Shown piece by piece: positions 25,501 to 37,977 of a DNA stretch of 64,000 bases; the first letter of the stretch is position 1, and the number at the start of each line of letters is the position of its first letter. The notes beneath the pieces are model-generated. The model ran no database searches. It saw only the letters and a program-made list of their open reading frames with translations, and was not told the DNA's origin. Origin of the DNA: Linnemannia schmuckeri (taxonomy: Eukaryota > Mortierellomycota > Mortierellomycetes > Mortierellales > Mortierellaceae); the NCBI GenBank assembly GCA_029449235.1, contig JANATG010000021.1, positions 310,001-374,000 of the forward strand, given 5' to 3'. The translations under genes were made by a program, and so were the position numbers.

Positions 25501-26648
25501 GAAATTAAAACTACAGCATACCCGTCTACATCTTTGATGGGGTCAATGGCCTCGGTAACAACCTTGGCATCAATGTGAGGGGGCAGAGGCAGCTGGACAA
25601 GAATACCATGGAGAGTCGGATCAGTATTGAGTTTCTCGATGGTGCTGAGGAGATCCTTGAGGGAGGTGGTGTCGGGCATGTGGTGCTCGGTGTACTCGAT
25701 GCCAGCCTGTTGACAGGTCTTCTTCTTCATAGCAACATAGACGTTCGAATCCTCCTTCTCTCCGAGCTGTACGATGGCGAGACGGGGCTGAAACGAGGGG
25801 TGCTCTGCCTTGAACATTGCAATCTCGTTCTTGACGTTCTTCACAATCGCTCTAATGGATAAAAATAAAAGAGGGCGTTAATCCAACAGTCACTTACACA
25901 CTCCAACAGCACACTGATGTCACATTTGTGCCTGGATTTTGATTTTGCTCAAAATATATTAACCTGAAACAAAGCGAACGATAATATTTTGAAGTTATGA
26001 AACTTACTTTGCGATCGCCTTGCCGTCAATCACCTTGGCACCCGTCAGCTCCCTGTCCTTCATCAACGTCAACTCAGGGCTCAGCTCCAGAGGCTTGATT
26101 TCGCCCATCGCCTCCTCCAGCGTCATCACCTTCTTGTTGTTGTTGCTATTATGCCGACTCTGCAGAATTCCCTCCGACAGAATCCCGCCTTCCTCCGTAA
26201 TAGATCCTACAGTCGAATTTCTCTTCAAAGGGTCCTTCCCAAGCACACTGCCCGCAAACTCATCTACTGCTCGGCTCTGATAAGCAACTGAAAGGGACTG
26301 AAATCCGCGCTGCTGGAAGAAAGGGTGCTGTTGAGAGGTAGTTGAGGCATAAATGCGAGAAGAAGAATTGCCAAAGAGGGGACAAGCGTTGTTGCTGCCA
26401 TTAGATAAAGAGGTGGCGGTGCGTAGTGGAAGATTTTGCTTGTTGTTGGTCGAGAGGTATCGTCGAAGGGTCGCTGGCGGACGTGTTGTTGATCTGGTGA
26501 GTGACCTTCCTACTGAGGCTGAGGATCCGATAGTAGTAGTGACCGAGGAGGGGTTGCTGCTGCTAGTCCGATGGACGAGTAATCTGTGGGAGGCATCCAG
26601 ACACTGTATTGTGCTAGAGCCCGATGGCTTGTGCGCGATTCTGATCAT
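22539..26648 (-). CDS. MIS1/ADE3-like (MTHFD1): C1-tetrahydrofolate synthase, trifunctional, mitochondrial type
   Basis: The enzyme combines methylene-THF dehydrogenase, methenyl-THF cyclohydrolase and formate-THF ligase. I read seven exons, all frame-consistent: 26648-26008, 25851-25522, 25400-25247, 25143-25060, 24957-24535, 24432-24046 and 23951-22539, for 1143 residues. The dehydrogenase/cyclohydrolase part shows LGEKEDSNVYVAMKKK, HGILVQLPLPPH, DVDGFHTTNIG, CTPKGVLELI, VVVGRSDVVG and PVPGGVGPMTVAML-type text. The ligase part has the P-loop [59 protein letters not shown] and the C-terminus ending VVGLF. The first about 200 residues are Ser/Arg/Asn-rich with RRYLSTNN, a likely mitochondrial presequence; yeast Mis1 is 975 residues, so this N-terminus is unusually long. 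Internal ATGs before the catalytic domain could give a cytosolic form (inference). Intact. Confidence 0.95.
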
Positions 26649-29600
26649 GATTTATAATGTGGGAGATTGCGGAAAACCTTGGCTGGTAGGGCTTTTGTTT
26701 GTTTCTTTTTTGATGCAATAGATTTCAGTGGAGAGGGTGGTAGTGGCAGGGAAAGAGATGGTTGGTAGACGTGGATTGGGATAAAGTACGAACGTGTATG
26801 AGATTTTGTGTGAAGTGTTCAACAGACACGAGAGTGAGAGGGAGAGAGAGAAGAGAAGGGAAATAAAGGAGGCGTTCCGAAGTAGGAGAGCACAGAGAGA
26901 GAGATGTGAGATTTGATTTATGTGTGTGATGTAGTGAATGTGTTTGAATTGGTGTAGGTGATGTGGGCATGTGGGAGAGAGATGAGTGACGAGGGACAAG
27001 ATGAAAGAGGGAGAGGAAGAGGCAAAGAGAGAAGATGGATGGATGTGTATATTATTGTAGAGGAGAGGGAGAGAGAGGAAGGGAGTAAAAAGAGAAAGGA
27101 AAGAGAGAGATAAAGTTGGTTAGCCAAGGGGGTGGTGGCGATGAGGGCGCAAAGGCAGAAGGATGCAAAGACGGACAGTCAGATTCAAAGGGCGATGGGC
27201 AAAGTAACAAAGCAACATAAGAATGGCAAATAGAAGCAATTAGTTAAGGTGGATCAGGCAGACAAACAAACAAGCGAATAAACAAACAAAAGCAAGAGCC
27301 ATGTTGTTATCGGATAAACAGGGAGCAGAAACAAGGATGAGTGTACACATAGAAAGAGTAGACGAGGAGAGAGGACAATGTGATTTTACATTGGGTGAGA
27401 GAGGAAGTGAGAGGGAGAGAAGGGATGGTGGATGAAAGTTGATTGGTGATGCTCTGTACCTTATATATCTGTATGGGTAAACGTGGTTATTGGAAGAAGC
27501 GGAGAAAAGTACAAGAGGAAGATGAAGAGATAAATGAAGAAGAGAACGTGGAACAGTGGCGGTGCTGTGCTGTGCTGTATGATGCTATGTTACGCTTGTT
27601 GGAGGCTCCTTCCTGCGGGGTATGTCAGATAGAGCGTGAATATATTGACGGTTGACGGTGTGTGCCAGATGGATAAAAATGGAAGCGGAGGGGAGAAGGG
27701 GGAAGGCAAAGAGAAAAGGATGAATGAAGAAAATGAGTGGACGAATGAATGAATGTATGCGTGAGTGAGTGGGTGATTGAATAAATGTGTGAGGTGAAGT
27801 GAGGGATCCTCGGCTACCGTTTTTGGAGTGTGTGGAATGGAGAATGCGAGATTGGGGACCAGTTGTTGGAGGTTGAGGCCAAAGGAATGTTGGTCGTGAA
27901 AGGGACAGATGCTGTCGATGAATGTATCAAGAGGTGAGTTGAAGAGGGAAAAGAGGGAAGAGAAAAGAGTAACGGGAGAGAGGAGGAAAGGGAGGGAAGA
28001 GAAGGATTTTAAAAGAGAGAGAGAGAGAAAAGAAAAAAAAAAAGACGTTAAAAAGAAAAGAAAGTTCGTGATATTCGTAATCAAGCAGCGCTCTTATATT
28101 TTGGAATCGTCAAAAAATAATAAGAACAGCGACTGGGGTTTAGTCATAAAATGGATAAGGATGAATGGCGGGAAGAGGAGGAAGGAGGAGGGAAGATGAG
28201 GAAGAGGAAGAGGAAAGGAAGAGGGAAGAGGAGGAAGAAGGAATGCGAAGGTGAGAAGAAAGGATGAACAAGAGAAAGAAGGAAAGGGTGACGAAGAGAA
28301 AAGGGAAGAAGAGGAAGAAAAAGGAAAAGGCGAAAAAAAGGGAAAAGGGTGGAAAAAAAAAAGGGAAGAGAGAGGTGCAAGAGAGGGAATGGGAACAGGA
28401 AAACAGACAGAGAGAAAAGAGACTACGATGTGCCACGGCGATACAATTGAACGCCAACAGATGGAGATACAGTTACAGTTACAGTTACAGTCAGGAAGGG
28501 AGAGAGAGGTGCACCCGATGGGGACACAGCAAAGGAGATATAGGTGGGGATAATGCGGAGGGAGAATAATGGGAGAGAGGGTGATATAAAAAAAGGGATA
28601 AATGTCAATAATAACCCAGTTGTAAAATGTGAGATTGACGGTGCAGGAGGAGGTGGAGGATGGAGGATGGACAAAGGAAGGAGGGGAAGGGTTCAGCAAC
28701 ATTAACCATTAGCAAAATAATAAGTGCTGCAGCAGCTTGTTAATTATGAACGACTGATGAGGACATTGAATTGAATCGACTGAAGAGTAGGACAAGTATT
28801 AAAGTTAATGAGCATATGTGGAGAAAAGGAAGGAAAGGAGACAGGACAAAATGGCGAGAAAGAGAGCAACAGTGAAAACCCGATATTGTTAGAAAGAAGG
28901 AATGAATAAAAAAAAGAATAGGTTGGTATTTTGCCTTGAACTAGCACCCAACTTTTACCACAGCACTAGGATGGGACTTTAGATGAGAACCGGAAAAAAG
29001 GGAAAACAAATAACAAAAGGGATGGGAAAGAGAACAGCAACCATATGTGTGTTGTTCATCGTGCTGGAGTAGTAGTCAGGTGTAACACAAGCTGAATACT
29101 CTAGCTAGTGCCATAGAGTATTCCTCGACCGGCAATCCTCTCTTCCTTGAGATCTTTCTCATTCACTCATTGAACAATTGAACAATGGCTTCCTCTTCGC
29201 TCAGTGATCATCATCACCGTCAAGAAACCTTCTCTTTGAGGGCGGTATCGTCGTACTCCTTCTCTTCCTATTACTTCTGCTGTGCTTTTAGTTCAATACT
29301 ACTCGCTATGCTTGCGGCGGTTCTCAATGGACCCCTTGACGATCTTACGCTTTGTGTTAATATTTTTGCCGACGATTAAAGTCATTCCAGATCGACAGCC
29401 TAAGTTCATCGTTCCTACGCCATCACCATCATATCCCCTTTTCCTCTTCTGCCTACCCATTCTCTCTCCATTCACTCTCTTTTTTCGCCTTTCCCCTATC
29501 TCGCCCCTTCCTTCAACCCTTCCATTCCTCTCTCTCTCCCTCTCTTTCACTCTCTCTCACTCTCTCTCTCTCTCTCTCTATCACTCGCGTGCTATGTTCA

Positions 29601-32600
29601 CAGAGATAGACATTTTTCCCGAAGGACATAGATTCCAGTAGATCCGCACCTTCACTTCGGCAAAAGAACACAACATACATACACTTTACCCATCAGGATG
29701 TCAAAATTACCATTTCTGTTCGGTCTTTCAAGGTGCACTTACGCTGACTGCTGCGTAGAGAAGAATGCGAGAGGGAAGAAAGATGAAATAGAGAAGAGAT
29801 AATGAGCAGGCTCAAGCCAAAGGAACGAGAAATGTTACCATCGGAAAAGGGGATACAAAGAGAAAGATGGACATGTAGTTGTTGACGACAAAAATAAAAG
29901 GACGTGCACGCAGAGGGATGCAGTACCGGCTAATGTACTGTACATGTGCACACGTCTCCCTCTGTCTCCCAGCATATAAAATTATTAAAATCCAGGAGGT
30001 GGATCCTTTTTTTTATTTTTGCCAGCATCTCAATTGAGAAGACGAACAGAGAGAGAAGGGGAGGGTGAAAGGGTATACTCATATTTCACACGCACATTGA
30101 CAAGGCCAACTAACATTAAGGAAGGAAGGAAGAGGATGAGAGAGATAAAACAGCGTAGTCGAATGTAGGCTCACACCCTTGCGCTTCCATCTCCCATTCG
30201 AGATTGGGTAAAGACGCAGAGAAAGGGAGCAACTATCAGCGTCAACTGCGACAACGACTTTTTGTAGCACCTAATGTCGCAGTATTATACCTTGCCCTTT
30301 CCCTCTCCTCCTTACCTCGCCCATTCACTCAGTCATTTATATATTCTCTCACATACACATACCATTGACCCACGCTGAAAATAACATATAAAACTGGTAA
30401 CAAAATGCATGTCCGTAAATTTATATTTTGCTGTCCTTTTTTTATCAGACTGGCGCGAGAATGAGAGTGAGAGCAAGGAGAAAGACGACTTTAGTGAGCC
30501 CACTTCTTGCTTATGATTGAAACGTGTCATTATAAGGCGGGATAATAATACAACCAACATCAACAACAGCATCCAACAAAAAAGGGTGTGTCGTCGTTCG
30601 CTCATTCGTTCGTTTGTGTACGAAAAAGATATAAAAAAAGTGAATGAGAGCATTCATCCGAGAATATTGCTCTTGTATGCTGTCCGTGGGTTCGCCTACC
30701 TGTCTGCCTGCCTGGTGCCCTGAGCGCACTCAAACGGCTTCATCTTTTTACGACTCTCACCAAATAAACGCTCTCTTTTTTCGCTACGTTCTTTTTTTTC
30801 TGTTTACCCGCCTGAAGTTCCATGGTCCATGCTGCTAAACCCATAGTTATGTTTTGGATACGTTTTTCCCTCCATCATCTCGCCCATTCTTCCCCTCATC
30901 CAAAAATCACCATGCCATCCTATTTCTCCGCTCTCCTCTTTTCCCCCCTGCTCTCCATTCTTCGCTATTTTGTGCTTTAATACCATGTCTTTTTTTCTCC
31001 TGAATTATTTCATTCTCTCTCTACCCGCTGATGTTGACCTGTTTGATAGCATGTCACTGCGCCATTTATCTATTCGCGTCAAGGATAAGAAGTTGAAACT
31101 GGACGCGTTACTGATCAAACATCGGAGTTTGAAAGAAGCGTCGCCCTTGTAATGTCTGGTCGATCGATCAGAACGTCAATAAATGAAATAATGGGCCGTT
31201 GCTTTCGCATGTGGTTGCGTTTTGATGTCTTTGTTCATTCCTTACTAACGAGCGTGTGCGATGCTCACTCCGTATGTTAATAAACAAGCGAGCATAGGAA
31301 ATGAATAACAATGGATTACAAATTGCATTTCTTCTATGAGGATATTGCGCTTCTCGCTAACATACCCACATGTCGCCTCATGCACAAAATGAATGCAACG
31401 TCGAACCAACAGCCTGCTCACTCTCACAACAACGACAACATCTCTCAACAGGATCTCAGCTTTTAGCAACGTGTTGAATGATTCACCACGTAGAGCAAAA
31501 ATGAAACTGAATAGAGTAGAAGGAAGGGTGTTAATTTTTGTTAGGCGCATAATCATGGCGAGTGAGTGCCACAAAATGAAAAGAAAACACAATGCATAAT
31601 ATCTCATCCACTGCTGTGGCTCTGTGAGGTAAGAAGTGTAAAAGAATGAGTTACATCTGAGGCTTTTCACGATGCTGATGCTGATAGAGGGTACCTCCTC
31701 AATCTATTCCTTGTTTCCTATGGACCAGTGTTCAACTCCTTCAATACACTCATCGATGAACCTACAGCGTTTTTTTTCTTTGTTCCCTCCCTCCGGGGTC
31801 GGGGTGACATGGGCGAAGTGCCTAAAAGTGAGGGGGAGAGGGATGTCCTGAAGAGAAAAGGAACAGCACCTGCATATTGCTGTCCACTTGGACAATCAAC
31901 AAAAACAATTTGCTCTCTCTCGTCTTTAACTCTTTAATTGTTTATCCTGCATCAAACCTAGTTTGTGTTTGTGTTTTAGCACCCTCGATTTTTTTTGGCT
32001 GTTGTTGTAGAGTTTTCTTTCTCACACACATATCCCTAGGAGACAACTATCCCACTTAACAGTCCCTGTTTGTTGAGTGAATGGGTGCCTTACGGCCTGG
32101 CTGGCGTTCTTTACTCTTGGATCCTCTTCTTTGATTTATCCCTCTCTTCTCCTTCTCTCCCTCCATTCCGAATTCTTGATTTATGCTATTTTCTATTCTT
32201 GTCCATTGAAAAGAAGAATATCTAATTCATTCAACCTTGCCGAACCCTTTCTGCCTTTGTCCCTTCTTTTCTCTTTGTTTGTATGTATGTGTGTGTGTTC
32301 CGTAAGCAAGAAAAATAAACACTAAACAAGCAAACACCCCCGTTTTTCGGCTCTCAGCACTTTTTTTTGACATTGACCGACGCAGCAAGAACAGTAACAA
32401 CTGATTCTCTCTCTTTCTCTCCCCTCTGAACAGACAGACAGCCTGACTAGCTTTGTTAGAATGGCTTTTTCTTTTGTACAAGGAAGGAAGGAAGGAAAGA
32501 AGGTATGAGGGAAGGAAGGGCCAAGGAAGGACGAAGTAAAAGGAGGGTAGGAATGTGGAAAAGAGAACAGAGGGAGTGAAAAAAGGAAATAAAAAAAATA

Positions 32601-33754
32601 GTACTAGTTGAAAGACAGACGGACGCATCACAAAAAAAAAGGCTACATGGGTATTGTTGTTATTGTTATTGTTTTATTTTATAATTTTTTGCTGCTCTTG
32701 TTAGTATATGAGAAAGTGCTCATTGTGTTTATGCACTGCGTCTTGCTTACAAAACACTGTCGATGAGTTATTGTTATTCGCTCTTACACAAAACACATGG
32801 AGAGCCAAAACATAGCGAGAATGATAGGGAGGACGTGTGGGAGAGCAATAACAGTTGAATCTGCGCCTTTTTTTTTTTTTTTTTGGGGGTCATTTCTGCT
32901 TTAAACTTCGAAGTCAATGTGTCCATCATGGTCTGTGGGACTGTCTGGGGTAAACCTCTTCCCCATTCATAGCAAAACATGCATTCCCGTCATTATTGCG
33001 CAGCTATAAAAATGCGTCCGTGTTTGAACGGTGAAATGAAAATACACTTCAAAATGCCTTTGCTTGAGCTATCTTTCTTTCAATCAGCATTGTTCAAAAA
33101 ATACAGATCGTAATCCTCCGTATGTGCAGGAAGACGAGAAACAAACAATCACAACAAAAACAAGCAAAAAGGTAAATATGCGATCTCGATCTACTGAAAA
33201 GTCAACAACATAACATGGTCGTCAGACTACAGAAGAGACAACATAATAGAATTGCAGTACCGAAAAATAGCCCCACAGTCAATTAGCTATGCGAATGTAG
33301 CCCGACACCACCCATCACATTCTCTTTCGGCAAAGAATCATCTCTCATGGTTGTTCTTTACTACACATGTCTTCCTCCTAAACATACACCCATTTATCGA
33401 AAATCCTTCCATCCCGCTTGTGTTGAAAATGCAATGATATGATAATGTACTTTACTAAAGATGAAATGATAAAAATTAGGAACTAGCTCCTCCATGCTTT
33501 TTCTGCAAATTGGCTCCTTTTTCTATTTGTTGTTGTTTGTTGTTTTTTTTTGGTTCTTTCTAGCTTTTGTTTTTTTTTCTCGCTTCCTTCCTTTCCATTC
33601 TCCCATCCTCTTCATCAATTCCAGCTTTCAGCGCAGCGCAGAAACTCGTTTGTTGGATGAAGATCCTCCTGGATATCCCATGTCGGCAAACTACCACTTC
33701 CACCACCTCCTCTACTACCATCGCTGTTATCCTATCACAACAACTACCACTTTC
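26649..33754. other. Gene-poor interval of about 7.1 kb, purine-rich on + strand
   Basis: The proximal 2 kb (26760-28700) is strongly A/G-rich on the + strand, hence CT-rich in the sense of the C1-THF synthase gene whose promoter lies here. The stretch 28170-28400 is nearly all purine. Many long open frames here simply reflect this composition. Short frames at 29185-29379 (+) and 29313-29400 (-) have no recognisable domain. I saw no tRNA-like fold. T- and CT-rich tracts recur at 29510-29580 and 32100-32300. Confidence 0.5.
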
Positions 33755-35191
33755 TTACTCCTGCATGACATAAGGATCAGAACCACCCGTCTTGGCAACC
33801 AACTCTCTTGGCATGGCCTTGACAGCCTCAGGCTGGATGGTAGGGAAGGGCAGAGGCAAGACATCGGCAGGGGCAATCTTGTCGCCACGCTTCTTGATCG
33901 CATCCCGGACCTTGACAAACTGGTCATCGACACCGGGGACGGCGCCCTTGACATAGATCAGGTTGAGGTCGTTGTCGATCTTCATGACCTTCAGACTCTG
34001 TACCGTCGCCTGCTCGCCTCCCATCCGACCTGCCATTTTCTTGCCCTTGAAGACCTTGCCAGGATCCTTACGCTGACCAGTCGAACCGAGCGAACGGTGT
34101 GTGAGCGATGTACCGTGTGTTGCTGGCTGACCTCCGAATCCGTGTCTCTTCATCGCTCCCTGGAATCCCTTTCCCATGCTATCCATTTTGTTATTGTCAA
34201 AAGGAACGAACGTGGTTAAACATCAAGTTGGCTGTTACTTGGATCGTACATGTAAGCAAACAAAGATATAGACATACGTAGGGGCGGAGCAGTCGACGAA
34301 CTGGCCGGGGACAAAGTGAGAGGCAACCAATTCGGTACCGACGGGCAAGACAGCATCGGGGGTGACCTCGAACTCGACAAGCTTGCGCTTGGGCTCAACA
34401 CCGGCTTTGGCGAAATGGCCCAACATGGGCATAGTCACATTCTTGGGGGTACGATCCGTGCTTCCGATCTGAAGGGCTGTGTATCCGTGAGTTTCCTCGT
34501 TCAGAACTTGGACAACCTGGCATTGCTCAAGCTATTTGAAGTTGATTTGGACGCGAGAGTAAGGAGGTCCAGGGTGTTAGTTTGTTGCTTTTGATGATGA
34601 TGTGCTTCTGAAGATCTCTGGGTTGTTGCTCAGTCTTGCCAATGTTCCCCAAAACGTCCTGTTTTTGAACAGCTCCAGATCGCTCTGCTCTTGTCGCGTG
34701 TGATGCCTGTCTCCTGAAGCGATTTTCTGCATTAAGAAAGTAGTTGCTTCCTGTCTAATATACCATTGACGCCGATCTATCCTGACACTGTTTCTATCCT
34801 GTTCCGATGCTTCCTGTGCGCTGAAATACTTTTAAAGGCCTTTGTCGCTAAAACGGTACCTGGAGAACAGTAACGGGTATCCTGACACCCCACTCGTCCC
34901 ACATAGCGGTCATGCCCTTCTTCCTTGCGATCACTCCTGTTCTTAATGACTTGTCTAGAACACATAAAAACAAAAAAAAAAGTCAAGAGCGTTAGGTGTT
35001 ATGTTCATGACCTGTCCTATGCTTGTCTTCCCATAGGTTCGGGTGAGTGTTGTTGCACTGGCGAAATAAAAAGTCAGGGGCTCCTTACGAGTCCATGTGG
35101 CGGGCTGTGTGGCAGAGGTGACGAAGGAGCGGCATTCGACGGGAAGACCGGTGCGGAGACCGGCTCTGACCGAGGACAAGAGCGAAGCCAT
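33755..35191 (-). CDS. MRPL3/MRPL9 (yeast): Mitochondrial large-subunit ribosomal protein uL3m
   Basis: Exons 35191-35089, 34936-34860, 34531-34278 and 34178-33755 give 285 residues with frame kept throughout. Exon 1 encodes a presequence (MASLLSSVRAGLRTGL). The uL3 core shows VIARKKGMTAMWDEWG, ALQIG, the turn into GKGFQGAMKRHGFGGQPATHG, LGSTGQRKDPGKVFKGKKM and AGRMGG, which are the rRNA-binding loop motifs of bacterial L3 and human MRPL3, then DNDLNLIYVKGAVPG. The GQPATHG loop reaches towards the peptidyl transferase centre in known ribosomes. The C-terminus extends past LPLPFPTIQP. Exon 2 starts at an AACAG acceptor, which gives an Arg codon across the junction. It shares a 559-bp divergent promoter interval with the KAS gene, another mitochondrial protein. 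Intact. Confidence 0.93.
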
Positions 35192-35750
35192 TGTTGTATA
35201 TGTAATGCAAGAGTAGAGGTGAGTGATGTGAACAACAGAGAAAGTCGTCTTGAACTTTTGCCTTCTTCGGACTTGACCTTCGAAGGGAGGCTAGCACACA
35301 CACGGACTGACAGGGTGCTCAGGGGACTGGATTTTGTAAACATCTAAGCCACACCTGCATCTGCTTCCATTGGTTGTGAGGGTGCTTCTGCGTACGCTTT
35401 GAGTAGGGTTACGACTGTGGATAGAGAGTCCAAAATACTCCACTTTTTAATTCTTTGTCTCTTGTCGTACCTTCAGCATAAACTACATGAAAGTGTTATG
35501 ATAGCCATGATATTGTGAAGGAAGGGCTGCCATATTGGCATATTGCCCGTGGTCAGCCTTCATGACCTTTTCTCGTCCTCCCGAAGCGTGCAACGTTCCT
35601 GAATCTTTACGCTATCAAAGTGACTGCCATTTGAGGAACTGTTTCGTTAAACTTCACTCAAAAATCGCCTTATCCCATTTTATACCCACTTCTCTCTTTT
35701 CCCCATTCACTTTCCGTCTTCACACTCCACCCCCTACAACCAACAAACAC
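35192..35750. promoter_or_regulatory. Shared divergent promoter interval uL3m / mitochondrial KAS
   Basis: The start codons of two nuclear genes for mitochondrial proteins lie 559 bp apart, head to head. The interval therefore holds both promoters and both 5' leaders. A pyrimidine-rich tract (about 35685-35740) precedes the KAS start. No factor site is claimed. Confidence 0.5.
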
Positions 35751-37651
35751 ATGGCTCTAAACGCACGTCGTGTAGTCGTCACCGGTCTAGGTCTCGTAAC
35801 ACCCCTGGGCATCGGCGTTCAACAAAGCTGGTCAAAACTCATTGCTGGCGAATGTGGCGTCGTCTCACTCAAGGACCTGCCCTCTCCAAACCCTGGCTTG
35901 CCAGGCTTTGATACTTTGCCCTCACAAGTGGGTGCTATTGTCAAACGCACGGGTGGCAAGGATCTTGGAGGGTTTGATTCTACAGAGTGGCTCGATCGTG
36001 GGGTATGTTTTTTTTAAACCACGGGAATAAAAATTCTCACGCTGGCTGCGCTTGACTTTTTTTTTTGAGTGAAGCTATGACTTTGTGATACCGCGACCGT
36101 TTGGTGAATCGTGATATATTGAGAGACTGATTTACCCTGATTGGTTTTCTGTTCATTTTGTTTGGATTTATAGGACGAGAAGAGGATGGCAGTGTTTACA
36201 CAGTACGCAATTGCAGCAGCAAAGATGGCGATCAACGATGCCAACTGGGAGACGACGACCGAGGAAGAAAAGGAGCGGACAGGCGTCTGTCTCGGATCGG
36301 GCATTGGAAGTTTGGATGACATGGCCACCACCACCCTCTCCTTCGCTGAAAGTGTAAGCATACAACCCCTTTTCTACCTTGTTGAAAAAATTTCGACTAA
36401 CAGAAACTAAGCAGCACCTTTACTATGTGCTTCATCCTGCTGATCGTAGATAACCAATCTGACCTTTTGGTATTTTTGCGATGTTTGTTAAATGATTAGG
36501 GTTATCGCAAGATGAGTCCAATGTTTGTGCCCAAGATCCTGATCAACATGGCGGCAGGACACCTGACGATGAAGTACGGATTTAAGGGTCCCAACCACGC
36601 AGTCTCGACGGCCTGTACCACGGGCGCACACTCGCTTGGAGACGCTATGCGGTTTATCCAGTACGGCGATGCCGATGTCATGGTTGCTGGAGGATCTGAA
36701 GCCTGTATCCACCCTCTTGCCGTCGCCGGCTTCGCGAAGTATGTATACGAGTGTGTTAGCTAGAGGGCTCTCGCCTACATGCTGGGAATATTATCGTGGA
36801 TATTAATGAGCATATTTACTGACTTTTTTGAACAATGGCGTCTGTGTGCCGCGTGGTCCGACTACTAGAGCAAAATCGTTGGCGACAAAGTATAATGACA
36901 GTCCATCAGAGGCTTCGAGGCCGTTTGACAAGGATCGGGATGGTTTTGTGATTGGAGAGGGAGCTGGGGTTGTTGTGTTAGAGGAATATGAGCATGCCAA
37001 GAAGCGTGGTGCACACATCTATGCTGAACTCCGTGGCTACGGACTCTCAGGTAAAACAATGCTTTTAGTCAATTAAATGCAGTGGACTGAACTGGGAAGC
37101 GAATCGATTTTAAAGATGTCATCAACAAAGGAAAACAACAAGCTGAGTCTAACGATCCTCTTCCTTCTTCTCAACCGTCGCTCCAAATAGGCGATGCACA
37201 TCATATGACAGCACCTCCCGAGAACGGTACAGGTGCGGCCATGGCCATGCGCCGGGCCCTGAAAGCCGCGCACCTGACACCCGCAGACATCGGCTACGTC
37301 AACGCCCACGCAACGTCGACCCACCAAGGCGACATTGCCGAGAACCGCGCCATCAAATCCGTTTTTGACGGTTACCACGACACAATCGCCGTTTCGTCGA
37401 CAAAGGGCGCTGTCGGCCATCTCCTTGGCGCTGCGGGTGCTGTTGAAGCGATCTTTGCGATTCTGGCGGTCAAGAATAATATCCTCCCGCCGACGCTGAA
37501 TTTGCACGAGCATGATGACAGTGGCGAGTTCACGTTGAATTATGTGCCGTTGAAGGCCCAGGAGAAGGTCTTGAAGGCTGCAATTACGAATTCTTTTGGG
37601 TTTGGGGGTACCAATGCTTCGCTTTGCTTTGCAAAAGTCGATACTAAATAA
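35751..37651 (+). CDS. CEM1/OXSM: 3-oxoacyl-[acyl-carrier-protein] synthase, mitochondrial (KAS II type)
   Basis: This condensing enzyme of mitochondrial type II fatty acid synthesis elongates acyl-ACP and so supplies octanoyl-ACP for lipoate. Exons 35751-36002, 36174-36353, 36500-36738, 36869-37050 and 37191-37651 give 437 residues, the normal size (yeast Cem1 442). The catalytic triad is present: Cys183 in VSTACTTGAHS, His324 in VNAHATSTHQGD and His361 in SSTKGAVGHLLGAAG, with Lys356 of that motif. Also visible are VVVTGLGLVTPLG at the start, RDGFVIGEGAGVVVLEEYEH and the C-terminal NSFGFGGTNASL. The N-terminus has little presequence (MALNARRVVVTG), so import would depend on an internal or weak signal, or an unseen upstream start. 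The exon 4 acceptor (ACTAG at 36867-36868) is the weakest assignment, because text between exons 3 and 4 is short. Intact. Confidence 0.93.
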
Positions 37652-37977
37652 ATAACATTTTCATTTGCTTACTTTTGACATGAACACGAGAAACAAGCAA
37701 GCGCGCAAAAGGGTGATAATAATGATATAGAGTGGGTTTTTATTCTAAGAACAATCGTGCAAAAAAGGGGAAGTAAGAAAAAAAAGAGTGTGGCGTGGTT
37801 GTCGATAAAAAGGGGATTTTTACCATGGTCTCCATCCCCGATCATTAATGTTTGGGGAATGAAGAAGCGAGAAAAAAAATGAAGAAGATGAGGGGAGAAA
37901 AAGAAGGTCGAAGGAGATAACTCTCTTTCATATCACGTAAAAGAATTGTCAAAAGTAAAGGATAGAAGGAAGACGGT
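37652..37977. other. Convergent 3' flanks of KAS and NDUFS2 genes
   Basis: This 326-bp gap lies between two stop codons. It begins AATAAATAAC directly after the KAS stop, a likely polyadenylation signal, and is A/G-rich towards the NDUFS2 end. No gene seen. Confidence 0.45.

Noticed and set aside
27590..28702. Several open frames of 80-200 codons, Ser/Phe/Pro-rich (-) or Lys/Glu/Arg-rich (+)
   Set aside because: They track the polypurine composition, lack domains and overlap each other in several frames.
29185..29400. 64-codon frame (+) and opposite frame with MTLIVGKNINTKRKIVKG
   Set aside because: Both are short and unrecognised; no splice or promoter context decides between them.
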